A stretch of DNA of 64,000 nucleotides from Odobenus rosmarus divergens (lineage: Eukaryota; Chordata; Mammalia; Carnivora; Odobenidae): NCBI RefSeq assembly GCF_000321225.1, contig NW_004452123.1, positions 1 to 64,000 on the forward strand. Direction: 5' to 3'. A program made the translations under genes and the position numbers. Under the pieces are notes generated by a model that searched no databases, was not told the DNA's origin, and was given only the letters and a program-made list of their open reading frames with translations. The first letter of the stretch is position 1, and each line of letters opens with the position of its first letter. This document shows, piece after piece, positions 1-11,720 of the stretch.

Positions 1-19
1 AAAAAAAAAAATGAGGTAC

Positions 20-510
20 TCTGGTTCTACCCCTTGCTTGCTGTGTGACCTTGGGCAAGTTATCTAACCTCTCTGTGCCTGTGCCTTACTTTCCTCATGT
101 ATAAAATGAGTATGATAAAAAAACATATTGTAGTTTTTTAAATTACTTAAATTCAGTTAATTAACATATAGTGTATTATTAGTTTCAGAGGTAGAGTTCA
201 GCGATTCATCAGTTGCATATAACACCCAGTGCTCATCACATCACGTGCCCTCCTTAATGCCCATCACCCATTTACCCCACGCACCCCACCAACCTCCCCT
301 CCAGCAACCCTCAGTTTGTTTCCTGTGATTAAGAATCTCTTATGATTTGTCTCCCTCTCTGATTTTGTCTTTATTTTTCCCTCCCTTCTCCTATGCTCCT
401 CTGTTGTGTTTCTTAAATTCCACATGTAAGTGAAATCACATATTGTAGATTTAAATGTGAGAATACATGTACATGCCTGATCTATAATATCTCAATAAAT
501 GTGAGCTATT
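20..510 (+). repeat. MIR, split by an L1 insertion
   Basis: The MIR core is visible at about 40-110 (GTGTGACCTTGGGCAAGTTA, then CTCTCTGTGCC and TTTCCTCATG). Its tail (CTCAATAAATGTGAGCTATT) lies after 490. An L1 fragment separates the halves. Confidence 0.75.
134..437 (-). mobile_element. L1 3'-end fragment inserted in MIR
   Basis: Reads on the minus strand as the carnivore L1 3'UTR: GAGCACTGGGTGTTAT appears reversed at about 220-235. It is flanked by ACATATTGTAG at 123-133 and 438-448, a clean target-site duplication. Confidence 0.8.
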
Positions 511-1159
511 ATTTTTGTAGGTCACCTGGTCCACTCTCCCAGGAATCTCTTTTACAACAGCCTTGAGAGTTGAACATTTAATCACTGCTCACGCACTTCC
601 TGAGACAGGAAGTTCATGACTTCTTAGGAAATGCCAGTTGTATAATAATCACCAAATCACAGTGGCTTAATCCAATGTATGTTCATTTATTGTTCATGTC
701 CCAATCCAATGTGCTCAACACATAGACTGCTTTGTTCTACTCTTTACCCTGTGAGTGCATGGACCTCCTTTCTGGTGGCTCTACCATCCCTAAGGACCTT
801 CCCAGAATCCTCTACTGGGTTCTCTGCTTTCAGCCAGGTAAGAGAAAGAGAAAATTAAAGAGAGAAATTGAGAGAATATCGGATGTATCACATCTGCACA
901 TTCCCATTTGCCAGAACCCTGTCACATGGTCCCAATCTAACTGTAAAGGAAGTTGGGACATGAAGTGTTCCTCTGCATCCAGGAAGAAAAAATAGCATTC
1001 GTGAACTTCTAAACTATCTCTGCCATGCTCTGCATTCATATAGACACAATTCTGCAGACTTAGAATCTCTACCTGTTGGTCCCAGTCTTGCCTTTCAGGG
1101 CAACACACACATGACAACAGGAGGACACAAGCCTGGGGACAGACAGGTTTAGAGATGAA

Positions 1160-1375
1160 ACTCTGTTTCTATACTTGCTCAGTCCAATATTTTGGACCTT
1201 CGGCAAATTCTTTTAACTCTCTGTGCCTCAGTTACCTCATTCAAAAAATGAAGATTGTCATTACCTCCCTGGGTTGTTGGAAGGATGGAATAAGATAATG
1301 TATGTGTTAGCACACTACATAAAATATATACATAACCTAGAAGGTGCTCATTTAATGCCAATGTCTCCTCTTTCA
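1160..1375 (+). repeat. MIR
   Basis: Contains TTAACTCTCTGTGCCTCAGT, TTACCTCATT and the downstream TAAGATAATGTATGTG ... GCTCATTTAATG pattern typical of MIR. Confidence 0.75.
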
Positions 1376-2283
1376 CGTGAAAGATTTCCAGGTACTTAAA
1401 GACGACTATGATTATTTCCGTAAGTTTTCTCTTCTCACCGTTTCATCATTATTTTCACTATTTTTATTATTTTTATATGATATCATTGCCAGCCCCCTCA
1501 TTCTCCTGATGGCCATTTCGTGGAAATATCCCAATTTGTTCAGGGACCAAATATGATACCTGCCTTGGTTCAGGTTTCTCTGAAAGCAGACCCTGAAATA
1601 GATTGGTGCAGATAATTTGGGGTATAGATAATTGGGTGCAGAAGTTATTTTTGGGAGAAGTTATCTTAGGAAACACAAGTGAAGGAAAGGAGAAAGGGAG
1701 AAAAGTCAATAAATGAGTGGGTTACAGCTTTGGCAAACAGGTTCAACCCCAAAGGAGGCTCTGAGGAACCATGCAGAACTCATCTTAGAATTGCCCCACA
1801 TTCTCTGCCCTGCTGGATGGGAAGATTGGGCCATTTATTCATGAAATCCTGTTCTTGTTGGTTTAGGGCTGCCTCCAGCCAGGGGGTGTTAACTGCCTTG
1901 AAATTATGGGTTGTGCCTACATGTAGCTGAGCAGGCTTTTCAGACTTCTAGAATGCAAAGGCGAGAGATACTGTGATGTGATCTTGTATGGACACTGGCA
2001 AAATACATGGCAGTGTTCATGCCACAGCTATGTTGAAATCTGGTGGCTGAAGGATGTGGCTCAAAACATCATAATCTGTGCTACAGTGCCTCTAGCAAAA
2101 ATGTCTGGGAGAGTCCACCCCACATGTTCATAAGGGTTGTGTCTGGGTGTAGGATTATAATGATAGTGGTTTTATCTTTTTAATTTTTTTCCCAAGGAAC
2201 ATGTGATGGCCATGAATAAATACTATGATCCAAGAAAGGTTTTGACAAGTGCAGAATAGAAGATACAGTATTTCATTAAAAGC
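1376..2283. other. no gene seen
   Basis: AT-rich, with only short chance frames. Part of 1550-1960 has the feel of an old degraded repeat, but I cannot assign a family. Confidence 0.5.
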
Positions 2284-2294
2284 AGACTGAGGGT

Positions 2295-2480
2295 GGGGAT
2301 GGCTCAGTCGATTAAGCGGCTGCCTTCAGCTCAGGTCATGATCCCAGGGTCCTGGGGTGGTCAAGCCCCACATCAGGCTCCCTGCTCAGTGGGGAGTCTC
2401 CTTCTCCTTCTTCCTCTGCCTCTCCCCTGCTTGTGCTGTCTCTCTCTCAAATGAATAAATAAAATCTTTAAAAAAAAAAG
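2295..2480 (+). mobile_element. Can-SINE, first of a head-to-tail pair
   Basis: tRNA-like head (GGCTCAGTCGATTAAGCGGC), CT-rich middle and AATAAATAAAATCTTT tail. The pair with the next SINE is bracketed by AGACTGAGGGT at 2284-2294 and 2689-2699. Confidence 0.9.
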
Positions 2481-2484
2481 GCAT

Positions 2485-2688
2485 GGGGTGCCTGGGTGGC
2501 TCAGTCATTGGGCATCTGCCTTCAGCTCAGGTCATGGTCCCAGGATCCTGGGATCGAACCTCGCATCGGGCTCCCTGCTCAGTGAAGAGCCTGCTTCTCC
2601 CTCTCCCACTCCCCCTGCTTGTGTTCCCTCTCTCACTGTCTCTATCTCTATCAAATAAATAAACAAAATCTTTAAAAAAAAAAAAAGG
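2485..2688 (+). mobile_element. Can-SINE, second of a head-to-tail pair
   Basis: Starts GGGGTGCCTGGGTGGCTCAG directly after the A-tail of the preceding copy and ends in a 13-A tail. It has no separate target duplication of its own, apart from what may be hidden in the A-tract. Confidence 0.9.
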
Positions 2689-3129
2689 AGACTGAGGGTA
2701 AAGGGAGAAGTAAAGCTGTTTATAGTCATAGATGACATCATGCTGTGCATAGAAAATCCCAAGGAATCTACATACAAAATGACCAGAACTAATAAATGAG
2801 TTTAGCAAGGCTGCACGATACAAGATGAATATTTAAAAATCAATTGTATTTCTGTATTAGGAATGACAAATCCAAAACTGAAATTTAAAAAATTCTATTT
2901 ATAAAGCATAAACTGAATAGAATATGTAGGCATAAATTTAATAAAAGAAGTACAAGACTTGTATGCTAAAAATTATTAAATGTGATTAAGAGAAGTTAAT
3001 GAAGAATCAAATAAATGGAGAGACATCACCCGTTTATGGATTGGAAGACTCAATATTGTCAAAATGGCAATTCTCCCCAAATTGATCTATATATTCATCC
3101 CAATCCGTCTCAAAATCCCAGTAGCTTTT

Positions 3130-3759
3130 TATTTCATTTTAGCTTTTAAGTTTATTTTTTTACTAATCTCTACACCCAGTGTGGGGCTTGAACCCATAAC
3201 CCCAAGATCAAGAGTTACATGCTCCTCAGGAAACAAACTGAGGGTTGCTGGGGTGCTGGGGAGTGGGTGGGATGGGGGGGCTGGGTGATGGACACTGGAG
3301 AGGGTATGTGCAATGGTGAGTGCTGTGAATTGTGTAAGACTGATGAATCCCAGACCTGTACCTCTGAAACATATAATACATTATGTGTTAAAAAAAAAAA
3401 AAAAGAGAGAGGGAGAGAGAGAGACGATAGTAGGAAGGGAAAAATGAAGGGGGGGGAATTGGAGGGGGAGACGAACCATGAGAGACTATGGATTCTGAGA
3501 AACTAACTGAGGGTTTTAGAGGGGAGAGGGTGGGCGGATGGGTTAGCCCAGTGATGGGTATTAAGGAGGGCATGTATTGCATGGAGCACTGGGTGTTATA
3601 CATAAACAATGAATCATGGAACACTACATCAAAAACTAATGATGTAATATATGGTGACTAACATAACATAATAAAATAAAATTAATTAAAAAAAATGACA
3701 GCATAAAAAAAAAAAAAAAAGAGTTACATGCTCTCCTGACTGAGCCAGCCAGGGCCTCC
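3130..3759 (-). mobile_element. Can-SINE interrupted by a younger L1 tail
   Basis: Antisense SINE halves lie at 3130-3224 and 3734-3759 (GTGGGGCTTGAACCCATAAC ... CTGAGCCAGCCAGG). The whole is flanked by CCCAGTAGCTTTT at 3117-3129 and 3760-3772. Confidence 0.85.
3225..3720 (+). mobile_element. 5'-truncated carnivore L1, 3'UTR only
   Basis: GT-rich 3'UTR with an internal A-tract at about 3390-3404, then GAGCACTGGGTGTTATACAT and a final A-tail. It sits inside the SINE with the duplication GAGTTACATGCTC at 3212-3224 and 3721-3733. Confidence 0.9.
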
Positions 3760-4125
3760 CCCAGTAGCTTTTAAAATAGAAATTGACACAATGGTCCTAA
3801 AATTTATATAGAAATGCAAAGTATAGTCAAAACATTTTGAAAAAGAAAAATAAATTGGAAGACTTAGAATACCTGATTTCAAAATTTACTATAATACCAG
3901 GAATTGACACAGTGTGGTAGTGATGCAAGGACAGACATATAGATCAGTGGATGAGAATTGAGACTATAAAACTTCTAGGAAAAAACTTAGGAGAAAATCT
4001 TGATAACTTTGGGTTGGGCAAAGGGTTCTTAGATAAAGCATCAAAAACATGACACTTGAAAGACAAAAATGATAAACTGGACATCACCAAAATTAAATGT
4101 TTGCACTTTAAGATATCATTAAGAA

Positions 4126-4318
4126 GGTGCCTGGGTGACTTAGTTAAGCGTCTGCCTTCAGCTCAGGTCATGATCCCAGTGTCCTGGGATCGAGTCCCAC
4201 ATCAGGCTCCCTTCTCAGCGGGGAGTCTGCTTCTCCTTCTGTCTCCCTCCCCCTGCTTGTGCTTGCAATCACTCTCTCTCTCTCTCTCTCTCAAAAATAA
4301 ATAAATAAACGAATAAAA
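4126..4318 (+). mobile_element. Can-SINE
   Basis: Full-length copy, GGTGCCTGGGTGACTTAG to (AAATA)n. Flanked by ATCATTAAGAA at 4115-4125 and 4319-4329. Confidence 0.92.
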
Positions 4319-4430
4319 ATCATTAAGAAAAAAATTTTAAAACAAGCTACAGACTAGGAGAAAATATACAGACCATATACAGAAGAAATAAAAAACTCTT
4401 AAACTCACTAATAAGACAACCCAATTTTAA

Positions 4431-4616
4431 TTTTTTTAAAGATTTTATTTATTTATTTGAGAGAGAGAGTACAAGCAGAGGGGAGCAGTAGAGGGAGAGG
4501 GAGAAGCAGGCTCCCCTCTGAGCAGGGAGCCAGATGCGGGGCTCAATCCCAGGACCCCAGGATCATGACCTGAGCCAAAGGCAGACGCTTAACTGACTGA
4601 ACCACCCAGGCACCCC
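4431..4616 (-). mobile_element. Can-SINE
   Basis: Antisense copy from TTTTTTTAAAGATTTTATTT to ACCACCCAGGCACCCC. Near-identical flanks ACAACCCAATTTT (about 4416-4428) and ACAATCCAATTTT (about 4618-4630) give an imperfect duplication. Confidence 0.9.
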
Positions 4617-4931
4617 AACAATCCAATTTTTAACTGAGCAAAAAATATGAATAGATATTTCACTAAAGAAGGTATACAAATGTCTAATGTGCATGTGGAA
4701 AAATACTCAAATCATTAGTCATTAGGGAAATGCAAATTAATACCACAAATGAAATTACTATACCAATGCAATTACTATACCGGAAGAGCTATGACGTAAA
4801 AGAGAGAAAATTCCAAGTGTTGGTAAGGATGGGAAAGAAATGGAACCTTCACACATTGTTGATAGGTATGTGAAATGTTACAGACACATTGGAAAATAGT
4901 TTGACAGTTTCTTTAAAAGTTAAACATACGT

Positions 4932-4992
4932 ATCAAAAACTAATGATGTAATGTATGGTGGTTAACATAACAATAAAAAAATAATTAAAAAA
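4932..4992 (+). mobile_element. very short L1 tail insertion (about 61 bp)
   Basis: Only the last bases of the L1 3'UTR (ACTAATGATGTAATGTATGG) plus an A-rich tail. Flanked by a perfect 17-bp duplication, AAAAGTTAAACATACGT, at 4915-4931 and 4993-5009. Confidence 0.9.
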
Positions 4993-5230
4993 AAAAGTTA
5001 AACATACGTGTACCATACAACCTAGTGATTCCATTCCTACGAATCTACCCAAGAGAAATAAAAACATACGTCCACACCAAGACTTGTATGTGAATAATTA
5101 TAGCAGCATTATTCATAACAGCCAAAAAACTGGAGACAACCCAAATATCTGTTAGCTGACAAATGGATAAACACAGTGTAGCACAACCACATGAGGGAAG
5201 ACATCACTCAGCAGCTAGGGTGAACTTCTG

Positions 5231-6019
5231 AAAGTGCAAATTAGACTTGTGATTTTAAGGTTCAATATGTAAGAGAATTGTGCTAACTTTGTTAACAGTT
5301 TTAAAATATGCAAGACTACATTAGTTTACATGATGTTATACTTTGGTACCTGTATAAGTCATCTTGGAGCTGATGCACATCGGCACTGATCTGCTGACTC
5401 ACCTCATTGGTGTGAAGCAGCATCTGGGCTTGCAATTACTCTACTTCTTTGGATTCTTGTTCGGTTTTCCTCACTCCTGTGCATGTGTTTAGGTATGTGT
5501 TTAGACGAAGGATGCCAGCTTCTATAGGATACCCATGTGGACAAGGTCAAAGGCAACAAAAACAACCACAAGTTTTAATCTGTCCCATGGGACAGTATTC
5601 CTTATGTTCATGAGATACTAGCCTGCTTGTGCTGTTCCCTTCCTGACTACAGACTTCAAAGGTTTACCTGGGATCGGGTCTGCTTCCAAGTTCATGTAGC
5701 TATTAGAGCATTTAGTTTCTTGCAAGTTGTCAGATGGAGAACCTCATTTTCTTGCTGACTATCTGTTGGAGGCTGCCCTCAGCTCTTTGCTGTGTGGCCT
5801 CTCCATATGTCAGCTCAAAATGTGGCAGCTTGCTCTTTCAAAGCCAGCAAGCGAGAGGCGGTCTTCTAGCAAGGTGGATTACAATCTTAGGTAATATAAT
5901 CATACATCCCATCGTCTTTGCTAAATTCTGCTAGTTAGAAGGAAGTCACAGGTCCCATTAACATGCAAGGGGAGATCATACAAGGGTTTAAACCGGGAAG
6001 TGGGAAATGTAAGGTTACC
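5231..6019. other. no gene seen
   Basis: No convincing coding or repeat call. It may include an LTR belonging to the MaLR internal sequence that follows. Confidence 0.4.
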
Positions 6020-7440
6020 CTAGAGTCTGTCCATCACAGTCCACCCTCTGGTTCCCAGTGATGTGTGTTCCTCCCACGTTTAAAAAAAAAAAATACATTT
6101 ACCCCCTCCCAAATTCCTCAAGAACCTCATACCATTAAAACATCTGCTTGAAGTCTAGAATTTTGTTATCTAAATCAGGTCCAGTTATGGATGAGGCTCT
6201 TAGGCATAGTTACTCTCAATCTATAAAACTAAAGACAAGCTATCTGGCTCCCAATACACCCAACATACAATGGAGGAACAGATGCAGTAAACTAGTTACA
6301 GACATTCCATTTCAAAGGGGAGGGGAGGAATGGAAGGTAAAAGGAGTTAAGTAGTTACCGGTCCGAAGTAGTTTTTGAAATTCAGCCTAGCAAACTCCTT
6401 CCAGAGCTCCTTGATTAGATTTCAGAGCCTGGGAATAATCTACTCCTGATTGATAGCTCTTGGTTCTGCTCTCAGTCATCTTTCCTTTTTCATGAAAGGT
6501 ACCACAAGCTTGCAGCTGAGTAGTTTTACCATCCTGCTTCCTGCCAGTAGAATTTTGGAGATCTAACAGCCTCCTTTGATTTTGTACTCTTTCTGTCCCA
6601 TTCAGTTTAAGCTGGCAGTGCTTTTGCTGATATAATGCATTTCTTAAAGGCACTGTGGGTCTCCTGTCAATTTCCCTTTACACAAAAGCAACATTTACTA
6701 TCTTTCTGAGACAGGCCCTCCCTTACCTACAGTCAGGATGCTGAGATGGTTGAAGGACAACTCAAACATGGACAGGTCCTATTGTTTGAGGAGCTGTATG
6801 AGGCACACATCTGTGTGGAGAGGGCCTTTTGTGAATGATTACTATTCTGATCCTCTAATCTTCCTAAGGTTTTAACAAAAGCTTGCACAATCACTACGTG
6901 GCTTTTTCTCTAGGCTAGGGCTTTTCTCTATGCCACAAGCTTGAAAGTCATTTCTTAATTTTAACATCTTTTGCCATTTGGAGAGACTGAGAATTTTCAA
7001 AGTCATCAAGTCCTGGCTCCTTTTTGATTAACAGTTCTTCCCTCAATTTTTCTCTCTCCCCTTGCATTTTACTACATGTAGCAAGAAGGACCAGGTGGCA
7101 CCATCAACACTTTGCTTGGGAATCTTTGCTAGATGACCCATTTTATCACATACCTCTTCTGCTTTTCCCATAATTGCAGGAGACAATTTGGCTACATTTT
7201 CTGTTACCACCTAACAAGAAAACCTCTTCCTCAGTTTCCAATGACATGTTTCTTATTTCCTTTTGAGCCCTCCCTGGCAGCGTCCTCCAAGTTTGAGTTT
7301 CTGCTGACAGTCTATTCAAGACAACTTGGGCTTTCTCTACACTGCTCCTCAAAATTCTTCTAGCTTCTAACCAGTGCCAAAGTCATTCCCACTGTTTTAA
7401 GTATTTGTTATAGCAGCACCAGATTTTCAGTACCAAAATA
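6020..7440 (-). mobile_element. MaLR (ERVL-related) endogenous retrovirus internal remnant
   Basis: The order of motifs matches the non-coding internal part of MST/MLT-type MaLR elements read in antisense: CATCACAGTCCACCCTCTGG, ATCTAAATCAGGTCCAG, TACAATGGAGGAACAG, and finally TTGTTATAGCAGCACCAGAT followed by AGTACCAAAATA. The open frames inside are short and not viral genes. Family recognition is by eye. Confidence 0.6.
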
Positions 7441-7687
7441 TAACCTTGTGTTTATAAGTTTCATTGATTAGGTCTATTAGCATTTCAACTACACGGGAAG
7501 GTTTTGTTTGTATCTTTGTAAGAAATTTCAAAACCCATCATCTCCCTCCTGTGCTACTCAGAAATGATATTGTTTGCTTCTGATTTTGAGAAAATTACTG
7601 TATCATCAGGAATTACTGTACCATATTTTTAAAAGATACACTATCCTTTGGAAGAGTACAAAAAAACTTTTAAGAATAAGTATAGTG

Positions 7688-7814
7688 GGATGCCTGGGTG
7701 GTTCAGTCGCTTAAGTGTCTGCCTTTGGCTCCTAGGATCAGTCCCACATCGGCTCCTTGCTCAGTGGGGAGCCTGCTTCTCCCTCTGCCTGCCCCTCCCC
7801 CTGCTTCTCCTAGC

Positions 7815-7849
<35 letters not shown>

Positions 7850-7910
7850 CGCGCGCGCGCGCACTCTCTGGCTCTCTCTCTGACAAGTAAATAAATAAAA
7901 TCTTTTAAAA
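7688..7910 (+). mobile_element. Can-SINE with an expanded (GT)n(GC)n tract
   Basis: Flanked by AAGAATAAGTATAGTG (7672-7687) and AAGAATAAGCATAGTG (7911-7926). Part of the GGTCATGATCCCAGGGTCCT block is missing, and the usual CT-rich region is replaced by a long alternating tract. Confidence 0.9.
7813..7863. repeat. (GT)n(GC)n microsatellite, potential Z-DNA
   Basis: About 13 GT units (7815-7840) run straight into about 11 GC units (7841-7862). This gives roughly 50 bp of uninterrupted purine-pyrimidine alternation. Confidence 0.95.
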
Positions 7911-7926
7911 AAGAATAAGCATAGTG

Positions 7927-10714
7927 ATAAAGAAATAAATTTAAATATCTAAGTACTTCACAACAGTTTAAGTTTAAATATAATAGTAAGTTTTGTGATC
8001 ATTGTGATGTTTCATTTGTGTGTGTTTCTGCTTTTTAAGGCATTTGTAGCCTTTAAAAGATTCAGATATAGGATATTTGTGATTTTAGGAGAATCCGATT
8101 AGTTTGGAAATCAATGTTAAAATGTCTGGAAAACGTATTTGTTAAGTTCATAAGCTTTAATTTTTTTAGTTTTATAATAAGGAGAATTTGAATTTCTAGA
8201 GAAATACTGCTTAATCTATTTGTATAATTAATAAATTAAGCGTTAAGCAAAGTACAGATTGCAGCAGTTCTCTTGTGGACACAGGCCCCCTCAGACACCA
8301 AAGAATTTAATCAGATGTAAGCATTCCAGAAAGATTCATGGAGGAGACACGCAAAGCGGCAGAGTGCAGGAGACCTGAGCCAGAAGCCGAACCAGTCGCT
8401 GGTGGACTGCAGAGCACGGAGGGCAGCTCTGCAATGCCGCTGTCCTGACTCCCTCTAGCGGCTCAGACTGCAAAGCCCGCCTTTCCTGAGCACCAAGAAA
8501 AAGGTGCTTATTGCTAGGTCATCTCGCTCTCCGGGAAGTTTCATTTGATTGGTGAGATCATCATAATAATAGTAACAACAACAACAACAATAATAATACA
8601 ATAAGAAAAGGTCCAGAATTTCTTCCGCCAAGGTTCTTGTGAGGCATTCATCCAGATTTTGCACAAACACTCCCTAGTCACTAGGCGCTGCAATCCGCTT
8701 TGAGCATCCCTAATGATGATAAAATGCTTGCTTCTTTTCAGCCGACACTCTCTCCCTGTAACCTGTATTCACTGGCTCTGCGTTTGCCCTCCAGAGCTGC
8801 ACAGCACAATTCGAATCTCTCTTCCACCTGACAGCACTTCAAATATTTGGAAACAGCTTCTTGACACACCCTACCCCCACCCCCTTTAAAAGGCTTATCT
8901 TCTCCAGGCCAACGGAGCTAGTTCTTTCAACTGCTCTTCCTTTGACCCAGTTTCCAGTTTCCAGTTTCTATTCCAGTTACTTTCCTCTGGAGGCATTTCT
9001 GGTTTGTCAACATCCCCCGAAAATGCACTGACTGTAGGAACGGCATTCGCTCCCTGGGACTGGACCCACCTGTCCCACACGTGGTGGGGGCTGCCGCGGC
9101 CCTCCCCACACATGCTACTATAATGGTTCAGTGCTCTTTGGAGGAGCTTTGTCAAATGATGGACGGGAAGCTGAGATTTCTCCTGTCTGGATTTTCCCCA
9201 CATGAGCCAAGTTCACACTTGCCTTACTTGACCCTCTTTGTAGTCCTGAAGCATTTTTATAGTTGGGCAGAACTCCTCAGTTTCTCAAATAACAATGTAT
9301 GCAAACAACGGAAGGCAGACGACCAGGTCCCGGCAAACTTCGCCTGCCCCTGATCAGAAAGCTCAAAAAACCCCAAGAATGACCTATTCCCTTGTGAGAC
9401 CTCTTCCCAAAAATGACCTATTCCCTATTCTAAAAACAGCTTGGCCAGTGAGAATGGGTTCTGATCTTCAGGTTGGGACATCCGATGAGCCCAAATCCCT
9501 TCTGTTATTGTTTAAATTCATTTTTTCTCATATTGCTCTGCAGGGACACCGAGGGAAAAAGACTTGGTGTCAATAATGTAACATCTCTTTATAGTTTCAA
9601 GACTGATATTCAGTCTATTCACACCTCTCTTCTCTGAACTAATGTAGACTTTTTCCCTGAAGGGCTATTTTTCAAAACCTTTCATCATTTACTTTGTCTC
9701 CCCTGGCTCCTGTCCAATGTCTCTGTAATATCCTCCACTCATGGATCCCAGGACTAAACGGTATGTTTTAATGACTGATATTGGCTATAGATTAAGAATT
9801 ATATCTGTGAAAATATTTCCACTATAACATAGCTCATTGTTACTAAGATTTATATACCTAAGGAGTCCCTGGCTAGCATATATAGGTTATGTTTCCAAAC
9901 TTTGTTTGTAGATCAGATACCTGGGCACATTTTTCCACAGAAACATGGTTGTATCTGGTACTTGGGCTCCCAGCCCAGCCAACAAAAGCTAATTTAATCC
10001 ACAGAGCAATAATATATCAGGCTGAATTTACAGAATAAGAATTCTCTGATCTTAAGAATAAGAGACACAGAAAGACAGAATGGCAATTTCTTCTCCAGTT
10101 TCTCAGCAAAGGCTGCTGCTTGGGAACATTTTGAACTGGGAGACTCTTAACTTTAGGTATTTCCCTCATTCTTTTCTGGCCTTCCCTCACCTCTTTGGGT
10201 CCTTATCCCAGTAGCCCAGTGTTACCCAAAGTCTTCTACTGTACTGCCACACTCAGATCTCCCCACATCCCTCAATTCTCCCTGCTTCAGTACATCTAGG
10301 TTCCCCTCTCCCACAACACAAGCAACCCATTCTTCTGGTGAAGCTAAACTCAGGTAGGTGTTAGGATGAACCATTTGCCATGGGTGAGTTCTCATAATGC
10401 CTCTGGTTTTCAATGGGTATGTTAGTTCTCCACAAGACTCCCATTTGTGCACTTTCAGGCAGGGTCAGGAAATGAAAAGCTACAAGTATATGAGGGAAGA
10501 TTTCTGTAAATCTGGAAGCCATTATATTAGGTTTGCTTGTTTTACTTGGGAGTTTATTCCAAATGATACCTGATTTCCACAGATTCCCTCCTTCCTCCAC
10601 TTCTGAATCACAGATCATATGTTCCAGATGGTTTTTCAGCAGTTACAAGATTTTTAAAATTGTTTTTGAGAAATTGCTATTCTTTGGAGAAAGTTAGTGA
10701 AAGCAACCAGACCA
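7927..10714. other. no gene seen; mostly non-repetitive
   Basis: Contains an AAC/AAT trinucleotide run at about 8575-8602 and a short direct repeat of AATGACCTATTCCC at about 9377 and 9411. Frames of up to 102 codons overlap on both strands and resemble no known protein. Confidence 0.5.
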
Positions 10715-11000
10715 AAAAAAAAAAAAAAAAAGACATACTGTAGCATTCCATTTGTATAAAATTCTAGAAAACTAATCTATAATGATAGAAAGCAAATCAA
10801 TGGTTACTCAAGTTCAAGGGAAAAGGGAGAAATGGATTACAAAGAGGCGTGAAGAAACTGTTGGAGGCAATGGAAGTGTCCATTGTCTTGATTGTGATAA
10901 AGGTTTCCTGGGTATACAGCTGACAAAATTTATCACACTGTACACTTCAAATATGTATAGATTATCGTACAGCAATTATGCCTCAATAAAGTTATAAGAA
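10715..11000 (+). mobile_element. old L1 3' end
   Basis: Typical 3' end text: TTCCATTTGTATAAAATTCT, TGTCTTGATTGTGATAAAGG, CACTGTACACTTCAAATATG, GCCTCAATAAAGTTAT. Confidence 0.75.
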
Positions 11001-11039
11001 AAGGGAAAATGCAAAAAGGCTAATCTGTATGCACATATA

Positions 11040-11720
11040 TATTTTCCCCCTCAGAACTGACATTTTTTATCATATTTACCTCAAGTGTTGTTTACAGAAA
11101 AGAAATGAAATAAAACAGGTAATAGTGAAGTCTCCAACCACAGTTCCATTTCTTCACCCCAATCCCTAGAAGCAACTATCAGGAATTTAGTATGTATCCC
11201 AATCAGTCCATTTGTAATAACTTTATATGCATACATACATATTCTTAAACAATATATATTATTTCTGTGTGCTTTAAAATTTACATAAATGACAGCATAT
11301 ACATTTTATCCCACAAATTTCTTTTTTCTTACAAGTTGACATTATAGAGAGAGAGAGATTTGGATATGGATATATTATGTTATAGTTAAGTACAATCTAT
11401 TCTTTCTAATGACTACTATAATAATTTATATCATAATATAATGGAATATTATGATAATTCATATCACAATATCCTATGGTATTATGATAATTCCTATCAC
11501 AATATAATGTGAATATATCACATTTTACTTACCCATTTCCTCTCTGATAGGTATTTCAGTTGTTTTCAATTTTTCATAATTATAAGCAATATTGCAATAA
11601 GCTGCAAGGTTTTCAAAACAAATCTCATGGTACTGGCAGTAGGAGTTACTGGGTAGTAACCACCAAGTAAGTGTACAGATAGGTTTTCTATGAGTCAGAG
11701 GTTGGTAAGGCAAATGTCCT
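11040..11720 (-). mobile_element. probable old L1 fragment with an internal AT-rich tandem repeat
   Basis: Antisense L1-like text, including CAGTTGTTTTCAATTTTTCA and AGCAATATTGCAATAAGCTG. Between about 11395 and 11520 a unit containing ATTATGATAATTCATATCAC repeats imperfectly with a period of about 45-50 bp. Confidence 0.5.

Larger units (their letters stand above)
2695..5230 (+). mobile_element. old L1 ORF2 fragment, the host of several later insertions
   Basis: Degraded L1 reverse-transcriptase-region sequence, seen in blocks at 2700-3116, 3773-4114, 4330-4415, 4631-4914 and 5010-5230. Examples are ATGGCAATTCTCCCCAAATT and TAGCAGCATTATTCATAACA. Later SINE and L1 insertions separate the blocks. 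It is broken by stops and shifts throughout and cannot encode a protein. Confidence 0.8.

Noticed and set aside
2284..2699. CRISPR-like or satellite array from repeated units
   Set aside because: Recurring units throughout the window are dispersed SINEs with their own target duplications, not regularly spaced repeats.
6020..7440. Possible retroviral genes in the MaLR-like region
   Set aside because: Frames are short and broken. MaLR internal sequence of this type does not carry intact gag, pol or env.
7648..7890. 80-codon frame ending in VCVCVCVCARARARA
   Set aside because: It is a SINE plus (GT)n(GC)n microsatellite read through as dipeptide repeats.
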